This document shows, in pieces, positions 1-7,342 of a stretch of 11,872 nt of DNA; positions within the stretch are counted from its first letter, which is position 1; the number at the start of each line of letters is the position of its first letter. Source of the stretch: an archaeon (GTDB lineage Archaea; Asgardarchaeota; Hermodarchaeia; Hermodarchaeales; Hermodarchaeaceae); contig JABXGS010000101.1 of NCBI GenBank assembly GCA_016550425.1, forward strand, positions 1 through 11,872. The letters run 5' to 3'. The translations under genes and the position numbers were made by a program. Under the pieces are notes generated by a model. That model was not told where the DNA came from. It saw only the letters and a program-made list of their open reading frames with translations, and made no database searches.

Positions 1-1455
1 GGCGAGGAATGTGTCCTCTGCACGGACAACGATTTTATCGGACTCGAAGGATCCGCGAATCTCTGAAACCCGACCTCGCACGAAGTTCACGCCATGTTCG
101 CGTGCGGTGGTTTCATAGAATTCTTCATAGCCTTTACCAAAGGCGCGCATATCGATATAGAAAATCGTGACTTGGATATCGGAGTATTTTTCACGGATTT
201 GCCGGGCTTGTTTGAGGGCAGCCATACAACAGACTCGTGAGCAGTAGGAGTTGTAGCGTTCATTCCGTGATCCCACACATTGAATGTAGGCGATGTGTTT
301 GGGCTTCTTCATGGTTGATGGGCGGAGAATTTTACCGTCCGTGGGTCCAGCGGCACTAAGCATGCGTTCCATTTCGAGATTCGTCATGACATCGGGGTAC
401 TTGCCATACCCGTATTCAAGTTGTCTCATGGCATCAAAGAGCTCGAAGCCTGTTGCGACGATAATAGCTCCAACGTCTAATTCGAGAATTTCTGGTTTCA
501 TTTCATAGTCAATGGCTTCCGCTTCACAGGCGTCTTTACATTTGCCACAGGCTATCGGCGTCATGCCTAAGCAGTGTTCGGTGTCGAGAACATAGGCATT
601 GGGTACCGCTTGTGCGAAAGGAATGTAAATGGCTTTTCGCCAACCTAGCCCAGCATTGAACTCATCCGGTACGTTTACCGGACAGACTTCCAGGCAGTCC
701 GCGCATGCGGTACATTTGTCTTCGATGACATAGCGGGGCTTCCTCTCTACTTTCACCTTGAAGTTACCCACAAAACCGTCGACTTCTCGGACCTCGCTGT
801 AGGTGAGGAGTTCGATGTTGGGATGCTGCCCGACAAGACTCATTTTGGGAGTAAGGATACAGCTGGAACAATCAAGCGTGGGAAACGTTTTGTCCAGTTG
901 GGCCATGTGCCCGCCAATGCTGGGTTCTTTTTCTACGAGGTAGACTTTGTAGCCGGCATCAGCAATGTCAAGAGCTGCTTGGATGCCTGCAATTCCGGCT
1001 CCAACAACTAAGACATTGGCTTTGACATCGACTTGTTTCTGTTCGAGAGGTTCGAGTTCCGCAGCGCGCGCAACGGCCATTTTGACGAGATCTTTGGCTT
1101 TTTCGAGGGCAGCTTCTTCTTCGTGGGTATGGACCCAAGAGCAGTGTTCTCGGATGTTAGACATATCAAAAAAGAAAGGATTCAGCCCGACACTTTCTAG
1201 AACACGTCGAAAGGTGGGTTCGTGGAGGGTGGGGCTGCAGGCGGCGACAACTACGCGGTTTAAGCCTTTTTCTCGGGACCGTTCCTTAATGAGATCTTGT
1301 CCGGGGTCGGAACACATGTACCGATAATCTTCAGCTACTACGACGTGGGGGAGTGTGGCGGCATATTCAACGAGCTTGGGGATATCGATTACGCCGGCGA
1401 TGTTGGAGCCGCAGTGGCAGATGAAGACACCGATTTTGGGTTGTTCTGTTGACAT
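1..1455 (-). CDS. hdrA: Heterodisulfide reductase subunit A (HdrA), 3' part missing
   Basis: FAD- and iron-sulfur-containing subunit of the cytoplasmic HdrABC complex, the site of flavin-based electron bifurcation in this family. The visible 485 residues are open and run off the left edge. I see an N-terminal Cys domain (C13HCG, C48SDPGQ, C73SP, C105SW) as in HdrA's extra [4Fe-4S] domain, an FAD-binding GAGIAGIQAALD (about 152-163) followed by VEKE, C196SSC, a ferredoxin cluster C248TACADCLEVCP, a second Cys group C295...C303GKCKDAC, and the HdrA signature CVGSRN...YCSRVCCMAALKQA (about 393-416). The ATG at 1455 follows GAAGTGAGAT, and the gene starts 8 nt after korC, as the last visible gene of the hdr-kor operon. 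Its separation from hdrCB by the kor genes is unusual. The C-terminus, and any fused or adjacent MvhD-like partner, is not visible. Confidence 0.95.
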   Translation of the reverse strand, partial: MSTEQPKIGVFICHCGSNIAGVIDIPKLVEYAATLPHVVVAEDYRYMCSDPGQDLIKERSREKGLNRVVVAACSPTLHEPTFRRVLESVGLNPFFFDMSNIREHCSWVHTHEEEAALEKAKDLVKMAVARAAELEPLEQKQVDVKANVLVVGAGIAGIQAALDIADAGYKVYLVEKEPSIGGHMAQLDKTFPTLDCSSCILTPKMSLVGQHPNIELLTYSEVREVDGFVGNFKVKVERKPRYVIEDKCTACADCLEVCPVNVPDEFNAGLGWRKAIYIPFAQAVPNAYVLDTEHCLGMTPIACGKCKDACEAEAIDYEMKPEILELDVGAIIVATGFELFDAMRQLEYGYGKYPDVMTNLEMERMLSAAGPTDGKILRPSTMKKPKHIAYIQCVGSRNERYNSYCSRVCCMAALKQARQIREKYSDIQVTIFYIDMRAFGKGYEEFYETTAREHGVNFVRGRVSEIRGSFESDKIVVRAEDTFLA

Positions 1456-1463
1456 TGAGTATC

Positions 1464-2027
1464 TCACTTCTTTTGGATTGCTTGTTCCATGGCTTCTTGT
1501 CCGAGTTGCATACCCTTGTCGAAGGCACGGAGGTTGAGTTCCTTATATTTCGGAAAGGCGTTGGCAATGGCTTTACGCATTCCGTCGGGGCTTACCGCTT
1601 TTGTTATAGCCGTGAACGCACCGAGCATCACGACATTGGTCACCAAGGGATTTTTCAGAACTTGATGAGCTGTGGAAGCAGCGGGCACTTGAAACACCTG
1701 CACACCTGCCTTAATTTTTCCCGCTTTCACCAAATCTGAATCGATGATTACGATGCCGCCTTCACTCAGGTCTCCTTTGTATTTGTGGAAGGCGTCATTT
1801 GATAGGGCAACCATTATCTGTGGGGTGAGAACGAGGGGATAATCCACAGGCGTATCTGAGATGATGACTTCAGCTTTGCAAGCACTTCCACGTGATTCTG
1901 GACCATAGGAGGCGGTTTGGACGGCTTCCTTCCCATCATGGAGGGTGGCAGCTTCACCGATTATAACGGCGGATTTGATGATACCCTGTCCGCCGAGACC
2001 GCCGAGTCGAATTTCGATTCGTGTCAT
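1464..2027 (-). CDS. korC: 2-oxoacid:ferredoxin oxidoreductase, gamma subunit
   Basis: Gamma subunit (187 aa) of a four-subunit 2-oxoacid (probably 2-oxoglutarate) ferredoxin oxidoreductase. In this family it completes the catalytic core with the alpha and beta subunits. It begins MTRIEIRLGGLGGQGI, the family's Gly-rich N-terminus, followed by an SYGPESRGSACKAEVIIS stretch typical of the gamma domain. Length is normal. The ATG at 2027 is chosen because GAGGTGA lies about 11 nt upstream, overlapping the korB stop; longer versions of the frame would overlap korB and lack homologous sequence. It is separated from korB by 10 nt and from hdrA by 8 nt. Whether the enzyme uses 2-oxoglutarate or a branched-chain 2-oxoacid cannot be told from this subunit. 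Confidence 0.93.
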   Translation of the reverse strand: MTRIEIRLGGLGGQGIIKSAVIIGEAATLHDGKEAVQTASYGPESRGSACKAEVIISDTPVDYPLVLTPQIMVALSNDAFHKYKGDLSEGGIVIIDSDLVKAGKIKAGVQVFQVPAASTAHQVLKNPLVTNVVMLGAFTAITKAVSPDGMRKAIANAFPKYKELNLRAFDKGMQLGQEAMEQAIQKK

Positions 2028-2037
2028 TGGTTTCGAT

Positions 2038-2886
2038 TCACCTCTTCTGGAGTTCCTCAGCTTGTTTGGCAAGCAGATCAGTGAATTCAGGTGTTTCGGT
2101 ATCGATGAATTCACCGCAGACAATCCGCGTGCGATAATCAATTTCAGCCTGCATGGGATCGGTGAAGTTACGGATGACCGAAATCTCTCGGTATCGTTTC
2201 ATGACATCGAGTCCAGATCCGTATCGGTTGTATCGATCATAGAGTGTGGGGCAGGGGGAGATGACTTCGATAAATTTGAAGCCTTTCTTTTGGAGAGCTT
2301 TCTCAATCGATTTAGTTAGCCGCCGAGCGTGCAGAGCGGTCCATCGGGCTACGAATACGGCTCCAGAGGCTGCTGCAACACTAACTAAGTTGAAAGGATG
2401 TTCGATGTTGCCATCAGGTGATGTGACAGTTATGGCTGAGTCGGGAGTGGTGGGTCCCATTTGACCGCCGGTCATTCCGTAGTTGAAATTATTGATGCAT
2501 AATACAAGCATGTCGACGTTGCGTCGTGCAGCATGGATGAAATGGTTTCCACCAATGGCAAAGAGATCACCATCACCACTTATCACTACGGGATTAAGTT
2601 CAGGGTTTGCCACCTTCACGCCGGATGCGAAGGCAATGGCCCGACCGTGTGTGGTATGATAACTATCCGCAGCAAAGTATCCGCTGGCGCGTCCGGTGCA
2701 ACCTATTCCACTGATGACTACCAGACGATCCATATCAAAATTGAGACTACGCAGTGCATTCGCAAAGGCTTGAAGAACGGTTCCAATGCCGCAGGCACTG
2801 CAGAAGATATGAGGGAATCGATCACGCCGAATGTAATTGAGGAGAGGATGTTCTCCTTCAGTCGTTGTGCGAGTAGTCGTTGTCAG
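2038..2886 (-). CDS. korB: 2-oxoacid:ferredoxin oxidoreductase, beta (TPP-binding) subunit, CTG start
   Basis: Binds thiamine pyrophosphate and one [4Fe-4S] cluster; decarboxylates the 2-oxoacid and passes electrons to the ferredoxin subunit. It has the TPP motif GDGD (104-107) with INNFNYGMTGGQ (131-142), and four cluster cysteines C29, C32 (FCSACG), C63 (GIGCTGR) and C212 (SPCPT), the spacing of Kor/Por beta subunits. The first ATG in frame (2733) would delete the CxxC motif and the conserved HPLLNYIRRDRFPHIFC stretch. Upstream of it, back to an in-frame TAG at 2899-2901, there is no ATG, GTG or TTG. The only sensible start is CTG at 2886-2884, 8 nt after a perfect AGGAGG, in a CTGA overlap with the korA stop. 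This gives 282 aa, a normal length. The identity is sure; the start is inferred. Confidence 0.93.
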   Translation of the reverse strand: MTTTTRTTTEGEHPLLNYIRRDRFPHIFCSACGIGTVLQAFANALRSLNFDMDRLVVISGIGCTGRASGYFAADSYHTTHGRAIAFASGVKVANPELNPVVISGDGDLFAIGGNHFIHAARRNVDMLVLCINNFNYGMTGGQMGPTTPDSAITVTSPDGNIEHPFNLVSVAAASGAVFVARWTALHARRLTKSIEKALQKKGFKFIEVISPCPTLYDRYNRYGSGLDVMKRYREISVIRNFTDPMQAEIDYRTRIVCGEFIDTETPEFTDLLAKQAEELQKR

Positions 2887-4034
2887 TTGATACGCCTCCT
2901 AATTTCTTTCATAAGTTCTTGGGGGGTATGGGGGCTGCCACATACGCGTGGAATCAAATGAACCGGAACTTCATTCCTGATGACCCGTTCTACTTCGCCC
3001 ACTAATTGACCGTAATTGAGTTCTGCAACGATCACATTTTGGGCATTGGCTGCGGCTTCTTTCAATTGTTCCTTGGGAAAAGGCCAGACCGTGATGGGCC
3101 GGAAAAGACCGATTTTCATGCCGTTGGCGCGTGCATCTTTGATGGCGCGCATTGCTGTGCGAGCTTCGCCTCCATATGCAATGACGAGTGTTTCAGCATC
3201 TTCAGTTTCGGTGCTCTCGGCTTGGGTGATTTTATCGGTGTTTTTCCTAATCTTGTCACATAGTCGTGGAACCAGAGCGAGCTGGGCTTCATCATTCATT
3301 ACGGGATATCCGCGTTCGTCGTGAGTGAGCCCTGTGGCGTAGAAATGATAGCCATCACCGAATGTTGCCATAGGGGGTACTAGATCTTCATCAGGTTTGA
3401 AAGGCAGATATTCTTCCGGGGGCACAGTGGGTTTTTTGCGATTCACAATTTCGATTTCGTCCTCGGGTGGAATTACTAAGCGTTCACGCATATGTCCAAT
3501 GATTTCATCTGCAAGAACGAAAGTTGGAACACGAAATTGTTCGGATAAGTTGAAAGCTTTGATAGTGAGGTCAAACATTTCTTGAACGGACGAGGGGATT
3601 AGGGCGATGATTTCGTAATCGCCGTGGCTTCCCCATTTGGCTTGCATGATGTCGCTTTGACTGGCTTCGGTGGGTTGACCGGTTGAAGGCCCTCCCCGCA
3701 TAACATTGACTAAGACCATGGGTGTTTCTGTCATTACTGCCAAACCAATGGTCTCGTTCATCAAGCTGACACCCGGTCCCGAAGTAGCAGTCATGGCTTT
3801 AACGCCAGCATAGGATGCTCCTAAGACCGCTGTGCAGGATGCAATTTCGTCTTCCATCTGGATATATCGACCACCGATGCGTGGAAGTCGATAAGCCATC
3901 CGTTCAGCGATTTCGGTGGCAGGTGTGATTGGATACCCGCCAAAAAAGCGGCAGCCAGCAGCAAGCGCCCCTTCTGCAGCAGCGATGTCGCCTTGTGTGA
4001 ACATTTCCCCCGTTAGCACGGCTTTCTGCGTCAT
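2883..4034 (-). CDS. korA: 2-oxoacid:ferredoxin oxidoreductase, alpha subunit
   Basis: Alpha subunit (383 aa) carrying the pyrimidine-side half of the active site of a 2-oxoacid:ferredoxin oxidoreductase. Visible family motifs are the QGDIAAAEGAL start, GGYPITPATE (32-41; the Thr and Glu of this loop are conserved in Kor/Por alpha), QMEDEIA (59-65), ATSGPG (83-88) and RGGPSTGQPT (113-122), then a C-terminal transketolase-like domain (about 284-380, ETLVIAYGGEARTAMRAI onward). Length agrees with KorA, and domain III of pyruvate enzymes is not present, which favours a KorABCD/VorABCD type. The ATG at 4034 overlaps the stop of the ferredoxin gene as ATGA; its own stop overlaps the korB start as CTGA. 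Both overlaps point to translational coupling. Substrate specificity is inferred only from the family. Confidence 0.95.
   Translation of the reverse strand: MTQKAVLTGEMFTQGDIAAAEGALAAGCRFFGGYPITPATEIAERMAYRLPRIGGRYIQMEDEIASCTAVLGASYAGVKAMTATSGPGVSLMNETIGLAVMTETPMVLVNVMRGGPSTGQPTEASQSDIMQAKWGSHGDYEIIALIPSSVQEMFDLTIKAFNLSEQFRVPTFVLADEIIGHMRERLVIPPEDEIEIVNRKKPTVPPEEYLPFKPDEDLVPPMATFGDGYHFYATGLTHDERGYPVMNDEAQLALVPRLCDKIRKNTDKITQAESTETEDAETLVIAYGGEARTAMRAIKDARANGMKIGLFRPITVWPFPKEQLKEAAANAQNVIVAELNYGQLVGEVERVIRNEVPVHLIPRVCGSPHTPQELMKEIRRRIN
2895..2900 (-). promoter_or_regulatory. Shine-Dalgarno AGGAGG that decides the korB CTG start
   Basis: A perfect AGGAGG inside the last codons of korA, 8 nt before the CTG at 2886. 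It is optimally spaced for that CTG and for no other start codon in the korB frame, so it fixes the proposed non-canonical start. Confidence 0.75.
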
Positions 4035-4324
4035 TTCTCGCCCCTCCTGCGTTCAGTTTTAGTTTCTTTTTCTTCAACGTGAATGGCAAAATCGGGGCAA
4101 AGGGCTTCACAAAGTCCACATCCCACACATCGGTCGATATTTGTCGCAACCGGAGGGTAGTACCCTTTCGCATTGAATTTTGTTGATTTTTCTAGCACTT
4201 CTCGGGGACAGAACGTGTAACAGAAGCCACAGCCCTTGCACCAATCCTCGTTCACTATAATTTGGTATTTTATGTTGGATTCCTCCTCTGGCACAATGGG
4301 GCTTCGTTCTTGCCTTGTCAACAT
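4031..4324 (-). CDS. korD: 2-oxoacid:ferredoxin oxidoreductase, delta (2x[4Fe-4S] ferredoxin) subunit
   Basis: A 97-residue dicluster ferredoxin that carries electrons from the beta subunit's cluster. Two classical motifs are present: C29KGCGFCYTFCP and C66VGCGLCEALCP. An N-terminal extension of about 20 polar residues and a charged C-terminal tail (EEKETKTERRRGEK) flank the fold, as in KorD subunits rather than free ferredoxins. The start is in a GTGATG string: ATG at 4324 overlaps the hdrB TGA by one base; GTG at 4327 would add one residue. Its 3' end overlaps korA by four bases. Its place between hdrB and korA could let it wire the Kor core to HdrA or HdrC clusters; that is inference. Confidence 0.93.
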   Translation of the reverse strand: MLTRQERSPIVPEEESNIKYQIIVNEDWCKGCGFCYTFCPREVLEKSTKFNAKGYYPPVATNIDRCVGCGLCEALCPDFAIHVEEKETKTERRRGEK

Positions 4325-5217
4325 CACACGCTCATCCCAATTTTTTCAAGGAAAGGGTCAACGGAAATGAAGTGCCTATCGAGTCCCATCTGTTTCGGTG
4401 TGAACCCTTGTGCAAGACCTAGCAATTGGGTGTAATAGAGAACCGGAATGTGATAGTCGGTCCCGAATTGTTTGTTCACCTGCACTTGACCAAGATCGAA
4501 TTGGAGGTGACAGAAATTACAGACGTTGATTAATGCGTCAACCTTTGCTTGCTTCATCGCTTCGAATTTTTCTCGAGCCATATCCAGAGAGACTTCCAGC
4601 TCAGCCGAGCGTAACCCACCACCTGCTCCACAGCACATGTCTTTGAGTTTGTAATCAACCGTTGTTCCACCAACCAGTTCGACCAGTTCATCAACTAATG
4701 TAAAATCTTCGACGACACCCCATGGCCGGATGTCTTTGGGTTTCAGAAGATGACAGCCAACATGTATAGCGAACCGGGCGTCAATCGGATTAATCACGGT
4801 TTCTTCGATAGCATCCTTTCCAACATCGTTCCAGAGGACTTCAACGAGATGCTTTGCTGTTATCGTGCCCTTGATTTGATGCCCAGTGCCCTTGAGAATT
4901 TTGTTAATACGTTTTCGGGTGTCAGGGTCCTTTAAGTCGTGTACTCCGGCAATCAGGGTACCATAGCATCCATTGCACAGAACAAGGATGTCTAAACCAT
5001 TTTCTTCTGCTAGAGCTATGTTGCGTGCTGTGATTGAAAGCCATGTGTCTTTATCAAAGGATTTGATTACACCTGGTGCAGGACAGCAAGAGGCCCCTTT
5101 CATTTCCACGAGTTCGATGCCGAGATTGGGTGCGACGAGGCGTGTTGCAGCTTCAATTTGGGGGAGACGATTTGGGATAACACAGCCGAGGAAGAAGCTA
5201 TACCTATGTTTTTCCAT
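4324..5217 (-). CDS. hdrB: Heterodisulfide reductase subunit B (HdrB)
   Basis: Catalytic disulfide-reducing subunit of HdrABC, binding two non-cubane [4Fe-4S] clusters through its two CCG domains. Both sets of ligands are complete: set one C12 (FLGC), C44C45, C81 and C84 (CNGCYG); set two C155 (VGCHL), C195C196G, C233 and C236 (CNFC). The 297 residues fit methanogen-type HdrB. I chose the ATG at 5217 because AAGGAGGAC lies 9-10 nt upstream and the product then begins just before the YSFFLGC motif; the start overlaps the hdrC end by 14 nt. Its substrate is unknown: if the host is not a methanogen, CoM-S-S-CoB is not assured and another thiol/disulfide may be used. Confidence 0.95.
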   Translation of the reverse strand: MEKHRYSFFLGCVIPNRLPQIEAATRLVAPNLGIELVEMKGASCCPAPGVIKSFDKDTWLSITARNIALAEENGLDILVLCNGCYGTLIAGVHDLKDPDTRKRINKILKGTGHQIKGTITAKHLVEVLWNDVGKDAIEETVINPIDARFAIHVGCHLLKPKDIRPWGVVEDFTLVDELVELVGGTTVDYKLKDMCCGAGGGLRSAELEVSLDMAREKFEAMKQAKVDALINVCNFCHLQFDLGQVQVNKQFGTDYHIPVLYYTQLLGLAQGFTPKQMGLDRHFISVDPFLEKIGMSV

Positions 5218-5755
5218 CCTTTTTGTCCTCCTTGTAATTGACCAGTTTGTCAAAGCCAGTTTTCTTAATGATATGCTGGATTTCTTTTACCGCCTTGGGG
5301 TAGGAGTGAGTAGTGGGTGGTAATGGAGGAAGGCCAAGTTCTTCACGCATTTTACTCCATTTCTCATCATCAATAGGGACTGCGTGTCCGGTTTCAATGA
5401 GTTTGTGAGAAACGCCTTGGTGTTCGGGCTTCATATACCCAGCTTGGCAAGAAAGGTTTCGTAAATATAGAATGGCTTCGGTAACATCGATCTTGCGAGG
5501 ACAGCGTTCAGTACAAGTACCGCACGTAGTACATAACCAAAGGTCTGGGTCAGATAACACCTCTTCTCTAAACCCCAGAAGAGCTTTTCGAATAAGTTGT
5601 CGTGTTCTAAGAGCCGTGCGGCGACCGGAGGGACAGGAACCTGTACAGGTTCCACATTGAATACATGAACGTATGCGATCAAGACCGGCTTTGGTCATTT
5701 CCTCGGCAAGCTCACTATCAATTTTGGACCCATTAATTACTCGACGATCGATCAC
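5204..5755 (-). CDS. hdrC: Heterodisulfide reductase subunit C (HdrC)
   Basis: Iron-sulfur subunit (183 aa) that relays electrons between HdrA and HdrB. It has two ferredoxin motifs, C31IQCGTCTGSCP and C75TTCGTCTERCP, followed by an alpha-helical C-terminal region ending in a Lys-rich tail. It is the first gene of the operon. GTG at 5755 is preferred because GGGGTGA sits 5 nt upstream; GTG at 5764 would add three residues but lacks an SD. No membrane helices are present, so this is the soluble HdrC rather than an HdrE/DsrM-linked form. The upstream region contains a palindrome (5785-5804) that may control the whole operon. Confidence 0.93.
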   Translation of the reverse strand: MIDRRVINGSKIDSELAEEMTKAGLDRIRSCIQCGTCTGSCPSGRRTALRTRQLIRKALLGFREEVLSDPDLWLCTTCGTCTERCPRKIDVTEAILYLRNLSCQAGYMKPEHQGVSHKLIETGHAVPIDDEKWSKMREELGLPPLPPTTHSYPKAVKEIQHIIKKTGFDKLVNYKEDKKDGKT

Positions 5756-5784
5756 GAAGGTCACCCCAAGGATGTAAGGCGAGC

Positions 5785-5804
5785 ACCTTTACATTTGTAA
5801 AGGT
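5785..5804. promoter_or_regulatory. 20-bp perfect palindrome upstream of the hdr-kor operon
   Basis: ACCTTTACA-TT-TGTAAAGGT: nine-base arms around TT, 30 nt upstream of the hdrC start. A T-rich element with a GAAAA context lies just upstream on the minus strand (about 5805-5820), so the palindrome would fall between a possible TATA box and the transcription start, where archaeal repressors often bind. A related half-site (TGTAAGG) lies at 5773-5779. It is likely an operator for a dimeric regulator of unknown identity. It is not a convincing terminator, because no gene ends here. Confidence 0.55.
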
Positions 5805-5920
5805 AAAAACATTTTCCTCTTACCGAGTTCATTGGAACCCAATTTACGAACAGCACGCTTAAATGCAGAGAGAAGAGAAGAGTTGTTAGTAACATTTCGT
5901 GTGGATGGCGGGTTGTCATC

Positions 5921-6580
5921 ATGCTGTATACTGAGTTTGACACGCTAATTATTGGTTTATGGTTCGTAATTATTGGGTACTTCTTTCTCCTCTTCATCTA
6001 CTTTCTAGCGTTTCGCTATCGTGATAAACGAAATCCCTTTCACCTCGGTTTCGGTCTATTCTTTTTGCTTCTAGGTGTTGGGCGTATCTTCTACCTCGTC
6101 TGGGATTTTTACGTACATATCGAGATTTGGTGGCGCCTAGCAACAGTTACTTCATGGTTAGCGATTTTCACTGTATTTTTGGCCTTAGCCTATCAGATCA
6201 TTGAAAGGAAATTATGGCAAATTGTCATAATATCCTCTCCACCTCTGATAATAGCAATACTAATCTTGGTGATGCCGTGGCTGTTTTGGCCCCCCTCACT
6301 CACGGCTGGAGTATTAGTCCCCGGGTATGTTGCTTCGAATTTCGCAATCCTACCATTGTATGTCATTGTGTTGCCGGCACTCTTCTTCTATATTGGAATC
6401 CAACTGACCGGACAACTTCGCACAAGCAATTTCCTGCTAGGTTCAGGATTTCTTTTCTATTATGGTGGACGCGTCCTTCAAGCAGTGCTGCCTGCGCTTG
6501 GTATCATCGTAGCGCCTGTTATGGTCCTATTAGCCATTGGGATTATTGCAATGGGTGTCTTACTGGAAGCCAGTGAATGA
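5921..6580 (+). CDS. Seven-helix integral membrane protein of unknown function
   Basis: A 219-residue, almost wholly hydrophobic protein that I do not recognise. Seven membrane segments are visible at about 8-31, 40-64, 72-94, 99-123, 138-162, 170-190 and 192-215, joined by short loops with charged clusters after helix 1 (RYRDKRN) and after helix 3 (ERK). There is no extended soluble domain, no conserved Lys in helix 7 as a retinal protein would need, and no transporter signature I know. The topology resembles sensory 7TM input modules, but that is only a shape. It is transcribed divergently from the hdr operon; about 165 bp separate the starts. The ATG at 5921 has only a weak SD (GGATGG), and a TTAAATG element near 5859-5866 could serve as promoter. 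It ends 17 nt from the convergent longin gene. Confidence 0.75.
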   Translation: MLYTEFDTLIIGLWFVIIGYFFLLFIYFLAFRYRDKRNPFHLGFGLFFLLLGVGRIFYLVWDFYVHIEIWWRLATVTSWLAIFTVFLALAYQIIERKLWQIVIISSPPLIIAILILVMPWLFWPPSLTAGVLVPGYVASNFAILPLYVIVLPALFFYIGIQLTGQLRTSNFLLGSGFLFYYGGRVLQAVLPALGIIVAPVMVLLAIGIIAMGVLLEASE

Positions 6581-6597
6581 AAGAGCTGAGGTCGGCT

Positions 6598-7191
6598 TTA
6601 CTCGATTAAATCGAGTTTATTGAGTCGGTACAAGAGGACCTCCACGTCATCTTGTGAGAGTCCTACGTTAGTGGCGATTTCTTGCGGAGTCTTTGATCCG
6701 TCGCATTGGTTGGCGACATTGTACTCCATTTCACTGATTTGTCCGAGTTTGACCATCAATTTGGGAAGCCCGCGTTTTAGTTTGGGTTGAGGAACATCGT
6801 TTTTCCCGATGAAGCCATGATTGAGCATTTGATTGAGTTCTGGTGTGAAGGAGAAGAATACGAGTTTTCCATCCCATGATTTTAGCGTGTCCTGAAATCG
6901 ATCGGAAAACCGTTCCATGACCTTATCAAGGGCTTTAAGGACTTCGAGTCGGTTGTCTTCTTTGTCAACGACGGCAGCTACAACGATGTAATCGCCAGCT
7001 GCATAAGTGATGTAAAATTCGCCCATCTCCACAATCCGAGCTTCTCCCTTGCCCTTTGAAATCATTCGCGCGAATTCTCGAATTGCTGAGAAAAAACCAG
7101 CAACTAGCGTAGCGTCGAGTTCTAATTCACCGAATTTTTGGTCTAGGAGACAGACCCCGCTGGGATGCATTAGATATACCACGTGTAGCAT
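6598..7191 (-). CDS. Longin-like domain protein with C-terminal winged-helix-like segment
   Basis: A 197-residue soluble protein. Residues 1-120 have the pattern of a longin/roadblock-type fold: MLHVVYLMHPSGVCLLDQKFG (strand, turn, strand), a helix AGFFSAIREFARMI, then alternating strands EFYITYAAGDYIVVAAVV and a long amphipathic helix to about 105. Residues about 150-197 (MEYNVANQCDGSKTPQEIA...DVEVLLYRLNKLDLIE) look like a winged helix ending in a short acidic tail. Such longin-like proteins are abundant in Asgard archaea, where they are thought to work with small GTPases; function here is unknown. ATG at 7191 is chosen because a TATA-like CTATAA lies at 7221-7226, giving a nearly leaderless transcript; a TTG at 7248 in the same frame lies upstream of that promoter and adds unrelated sequence. 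Confidence 0.8.
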   Translation of the reverse strand: MLHVVYLMHPSGVCLLDQKFGELELDATLVAGFFSAIREFARMISKGKGEARIVEMGEFYITYAAGDYIVVAAVVDKEDNRLEVLKALDKVMERFSDRFQDTLKSWDGKLVFFSFTPELNQMLNHGFIGKNDVPQPKLKRGLPKLMVKLGQISEMEYNVANQCDGSKTPQEIATNVGLSQDDVEVLLYRLNKLDLIE

Positions 7192-7220
7192 GCATATAGC
7201 CCCGTGGAGATGGAAATCCG

Positions 7221-7226
7221 TTATAG
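7221..7226 (-). promoter_or_regulatory. TATA-like element for the longin gene
   Basis: CTATAA on the minus strand, about 30 nt before the ATG at 7191. A start of transcription about 25 nt downstream would leave a leader of only a few bases, which agrees with the absence of an SD. Confidence 0.45.
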
Positions 7227-7246
7227 AAGCTAGGGAAATCGCAGTC

Positions 7247-7251
7247 AAAAA
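7247..7251 (-). terminator. T-tract terminator candidate behind the tRNA gene
   Basis: A TTTTT run on the minus strand about 17 nt after the encoded CCA of the tRNA. Short T-tracts are the usual archaeal termination signal. There is no hairpin. Confidence 0.4.
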
Positions 7252-7284
7252 GGTAGCGATGGAAAGGTGGTGCGGGGGGAGGGA

Positions 7285-7311
7285 ATTTCGGAGCTCGCAG
7301 TGCGGTGCTCA
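7285..7311 (-). other. tRNA-Leu intron 4 (position 59/60, in the T-loop, 27 nt)
   Basis: Perfect BHB: outer helix is the T-stem GAGGG/CCCTC, central helix TTCG (7317-7314) with CGAA (7290-7287), bulges AA^T and AT^T, intron helix GAGC/GCTC. Excision restores the invariant TTCGAAT loop exactly. Confidence 0.9.
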
Positions 7312-7342
7312 TTCGAACCCTCGAACCGCTGCCGGACAGGAT

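Noticed and set aside
965..1327. Plus-strand ORFs inside the hdr-kor operon (e.g. 965-1327, 1945-2319, 2533-2961)
   Set aside because: They are antisense shadows of genes with full family motifs on the minus strand; they have no recognisable domains.
5785..5804. Palindrome as a transcription terminator
   Set aside because: No gene ends at this site on either strand and no T-tract follows directly.
7192..7248. Longer longin protein starting at TTG 7248
   Set aside because: The added 19 residues look unrelated to the domain and lie over the TATA-like element of the gene.
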